Of a stretch of DNA of 64,000 nucleotides, positions 61,359 to 64,000 are shown piece by piece. The notes beneath the pieces are model-generated. The model saw nothing but the letters and a program-made list of their open reading frames with translations, made no database searches and was not told the DNA's origin. Every line of letters begins with the position of its first letter. The stretch's first letter is position 1. The translations under genes and the position numbers were made by a program. The stretch is from Streptomyces sp. 1222.5 (lineage in GTDB: Bacteria; Actinomycetota; Actinomycetes; Streptomycetales; Streptomycetaceae): contig NZ_FNSZ01000001.1 of NCBI RefSeq assembly GCF_900105245.1, forward strand, positions 8,598,164-8,662,163, read 5' to 3'.

Positions 61359-61623
61359 CGCGCCACCGTAAAGACGCCGGGGCAACAGCCGAAACACATT
61401 TTTCCGTGCCCGCGCACCCCCGTACCGCCTCCCGGGGAAACGCAATTCCGCGCTCCCCGTACCGCCTCCCGCGACCCGGCGGACCTTCCCGGCCGCAGCG
61501 CCGGGCGGCGCGCGCGGCTTTTCCTTCCGCGGTCGCGAAGGAGGCTCGGCTGCCTGCCCAGGCCCCCCGGGGGGAGGCGGCGGGCCCCGGCCCGGACCTG
61601 GTGCCGTCTGCGCGGGCGGAGCG

Positions 61624-62273
61624 TCAGCCGGGGCGCCTGGCCATGACGACCACACCCGGCCCGCTGTACTCCTCGGCGGGCAGCCGGAGTTCGGCGACCG
61701 TGCGCAGGCCCGCCTGCTCGATCAGGGCGATGAGTTGTTCCGGCCGCCATGGGTAGCTCGTCCAGCGAACGGGCACGCCCCCGTAGTCCTCGGTCCGCAC
61801 CGCGTCCTCGTCACCGACGTGGGTGGCGGTGATGAAGTGCCCGCCCGGCTTCAACGCGCGCGCGAACACGGCGAGAACCTGAGGAAGCACGTCACGGGGG
61901 AGGTTGAATAACGACCACCACCCGAGCACGCCCCCGACAGACGCTTCACCGAGGTCGAGGTCGGTGGCGGAGGCGACACGGAAACGGCAGTGCGGATGAA
62001 GACGGCGCGCATGGTCGATCATGCGGGCGGACAGATCCACCCCGGACACCTCGATAGTCCGCGGCCGGCGAGGTAGGCGGTCACCGTTCCGGGGCCGCAG
62101 CCGACGTCGAGGACAGGCCCGAGCCCGTCCACGGTGTCGGCGAAGGCGTCGATCGACGCCTTGTCACCGACTCCCGTCGTCATCACCATACGGGCGTAGT
62201 TGTCGGCCACGCGGTCATAGGACTCCCGCACCACGTCGAGATCGGCCGGCCGGCCGACAGGATGCGCGCGCAT
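61624..62273 (-). pseudogene. class I SAM-dependent methyltransferase, frameshifted
   Basis: From ATG 62273 the frame reads ESYDRVADNYARMVM and VLDVGCGPGTVTAYLAGRG, the SAM-binding motif I. Near 62055 the continuation is in another frame: SGVDLSARMIDHARRLHPHC, WWSLFNLPRDVLPQVLAVFA, RALKPGGHFI and LIALIEQAGLRTVAELRL. Joined, the pieces make a complete methyltransferase of about 215 residues with one register change. Confidence 0.75.
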
Positions 62274-63199
62274 CGCTCAACCATAGTCCCGGGCAGCGGA
62301 CTTGGGGCGGGTGAAGCGGTCGACGCCAAGCCGTCGATCACAGGCCGGCAGCGCGCACGCATGGCCGGATATCGCCCCCGCCTGTCCTCGGACAGGGGCG
62401 TGCCGGCCCTGGTGGGGCCCGGCCCGACGGGCGGCACCCTCCCCGCTGCGCGGGGCGCCGCCGGGTGGCCGGGCCACGGACCCGGCCGCGCCCCGCCCGT
62501 GCCGGGTGCGGTGCGGTGCCCGGTCCAGGCAGGCGGCGGTCCGCTGCCCCGCACGCCGCCACCTGATGGCTGCCGCGGCATGCCGCCCGTGCTCCCTCAC
62601 GCCCCGCGCGGCCACCGGGGCGCGGCACGCCGGCCGCACCGGAGGCGCGGGAGGGGGGCCAAAATCAGCAAACGGTAAGCGTTACCGGCCGGTTCACCGA
62701 ACGCCGGCCGGTCCTTCCGGACGTTGTCGGGGGAACGCTTGTGCCTGCCGGGGCGGTTTTTCTAGGCTCGCACTCCAACACGGCGGCGCCCCCACGGCGT
62801 TGCCGTGCCGTCCACCCCCCACCACCCTCCTCGCTGAGCCCGACACCCCACCCCCACCCCCACCCCCTGTCCGGGGCGGCTGCCCGCGCCCGCGGCATGC
62901 CGGCCCGGCCTTCGCTGTCGCCTTCCGGCCCGCGCCCCGGCCCGGCCCGGCCCGGCACCGACCACGACGGGCCGCCATGCCGGCGTGAGGGGCGGACCGG
63001 CCTGTCCCGTAGCGGTATTTCGGCCACAAGCCCCCACCCCCGCTGCGCGCGGCCGCGGCTGCCCGCCCTGGACCTTTGGGGGAGCAGAACGGCCCATGAC
63101 CCCGCCCGCAGCCCCCCGAGCGGGGCGTGAACCGGGTGGGATGGTGCGGGGGCGTGGTCCGGCTCACGCAGGGACTTCGCACCAGGAAGAGACCTGCCG
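62274..63199. other. GC-rich stretch without a supported gene
   Basis: No frame has a plausible start and protein-like composition. The only clear element is the palindrome at 62673. The stretch leads up to the secreted-protein gene, whose ribosome site AGGAAGAG lies just before 63200. Confidence 0.45.
62673..62687. promoter_or_regulatory. perfect palindrome, operator candidate
   Basis: CGGTAAGCGTTACCG has 6-bp arms around a GCG centre, in an AT-richer patch 510 bases upstream of the secreted-protein gene. It could bind a dimeric regulator. Confidence 0.35.
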
Positions 63200-63962
63200 A
63201 TGACCCGTCGCAAAGCCCGCCTGTACGCGCTGACCGCAGCCACCGTGAGTCTCGGTGCCGTGGGCGCCGGGACCGCGTTCGCCGAGACGCCCACCTCCTG
63301 CCGGGCCAGGTACGTCTGCCTGGCCGACGGCACCGTCTTCGGCGGCCCCGCCGATTCCTACCCGGACACGCCGACGGACAGCCAGATCACCGCCCGGCAG
63401 ATAGTCGAGGACTGCGCGGTGGACCGGCAGGCCGACGCGCCCGGCGTGGCGTGCGGCTTCTACCCCTACGGCGAGCCGGAGACGAAGGGGTTCGGCCCCT
63501 GGGAGCCGCTGACGGCCGACTACGCCAACTGCCGGGGCGGCAACGAGCAGAACAACATCACCTACAGCGACCACAGCGAGTACACCACCTCCAACAGCGT
63601 GACGGTCGGCGCGAGCGTCGAGATCGGGCTCAGCGAGCTCGTCAAGGCGTCCCTGCGCACGGACTTCCAGTACACGTGGGGCTCGTCGCGGGGGACGACG
63701 CAGAGTTTCAGCGCGTTCGTGCCCCAAGGGCCACAAGGCGCACCTGCAGCACCGCTACCAGCGGCAGCAGGTCAGCGGGGTGCTGTGGATCGACTACGAG
63801 CACACCGGCACCGGCCCGCTGCAGGGGCACGGCCACCACTACTGGGCCCTCACCGACTTCACGGCGACGTCCCCGGTGAAGGACCCCGACGACCAGACGG
63901 TCAAGGACCAGGTGTCGCTGTCGAAGCCCCAGCCGGTGGCGGCGGACGACTGCGCCGGCTGA
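63200..63962 (+). pseudogene. secreted protein, frameshifted at a C-run
   Basis: ATG 63200 follows AGGAAGAGACC. A signal peptide is at residues 1-28 (LYALTAATVSLGAVGAGTA, cleavage near AFA). The chain continues to about 63725 with four Cys and a long Ser/Thr-rich amphipathic region (ITYSDHSEYTTSNSVTVGAS, then VEIGLSELVKASLRTDFQYT). At a CCCC run the coding frame changes, and GHKAHLQHRYQRQQVSGVLW continues to a stop at 63962. The alternating Ser/Thr-rich strand pairs resemble aerolysin/ETX-type beta-barrel toxins, but this is only a resemblance. One C too many explains the break; the complete protein would have about 253 residues. Confidence 0.62.
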
Positions 63963-64000
63963 ACCGGCCGCCACCCCCGGTGAGGCGGCGGCCTTCCCCC

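Overview
The window looks like accessory DNA from a Streptomyces or close actinomycete. It is very GC-rich, third codon positions are almost all G or C, many genes start with GTG, and the gene content (SpoIIE-type phosphatase with STAS partners, GntR, LysR and TetR regulators, SUKH relics, a Cpt-type kinase) is typical of streptomycetes. No rRNA, tRNA or CRISPR array was seen. Roughly a dozen genes are broken. This suggests a chromosome arm or linear-plasmid region under turnover, although some breaks lie in homopolymer runs and could be sequence errors.

1-10.3 kb: a broken XRE/NB-ARC regulator; a cupin; an alpha/beta hydrolase divergent from a TetR regulator with two tandem palindromic operators between them; then a translationally coupled operon of a PAS/GAF/PP2C phosphatase, a cobalamin-binding protein with CarH-type light-sensor residues, and a STAS anti-anti-sigma factor. 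Next to it lie a frameshifted STAS gene and a fragment of a SigB/SigF-type sigma factor.

10.3-20.6 kb: a MntP-like efflux pump faces a complete PQQ island on the minus strand. In transcription order it holds a GAF-LytTR regulator, katG, a cupredoxin-like PQQ-associated protein, a PQQ alcohol dehydrogenase with the Asp-Tyr-Asp signature of lanthanide-dependent enzymes, then pqqA, B, C, D and E. PqqA is too short for most gene finders and carries an internal duplication. A strong hairpin separates pqqA from pqqB.

20.6-26.2 kb: a DnaB relic without its Walker A segment, then a two-gene module of a large repeat-CHAT protease and an overlapping protein with two Trypco2-like domains. This is a candidate conflict or defence system.

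26.2-51.9 kb: mostly single enzymes, lipoproteins and regulators. They include a quinone-reductase-like dehydrogenase with a TetR regulator, a secreted cyclophilin, a double-HTH GntR regulator beside small mobile-element-like genes, a MerR metal-response cluster, a GlxA-type regulator with an isochorismatase-like hydrolase, and two LysR regulators. One LysR reads into an IS relic and gains a foreign C-terminus. Two copies of an IS-end-like repeat bracket a DinB-like gene and a glutamine synthetase fragment.

51.9-64 kb: highly repetitive DNA. Two genes about 5 kb apart encode secreted proteins made of Asn-Thr-Gln-Gly-Gly-Thr-Gln-Gly repeats (12- and 11-residue periods). Between them are two minisatellites (17 bp and 16 bp), a DUF2975/XRE pair, and decayed aminoglycoside-phosphotransferase and SUKH genes. 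The window ends with a frameshifted VOC gene, an intact Cpt-like kinase, a frameshifted methyltransferase and a frameshifted secreted protein.
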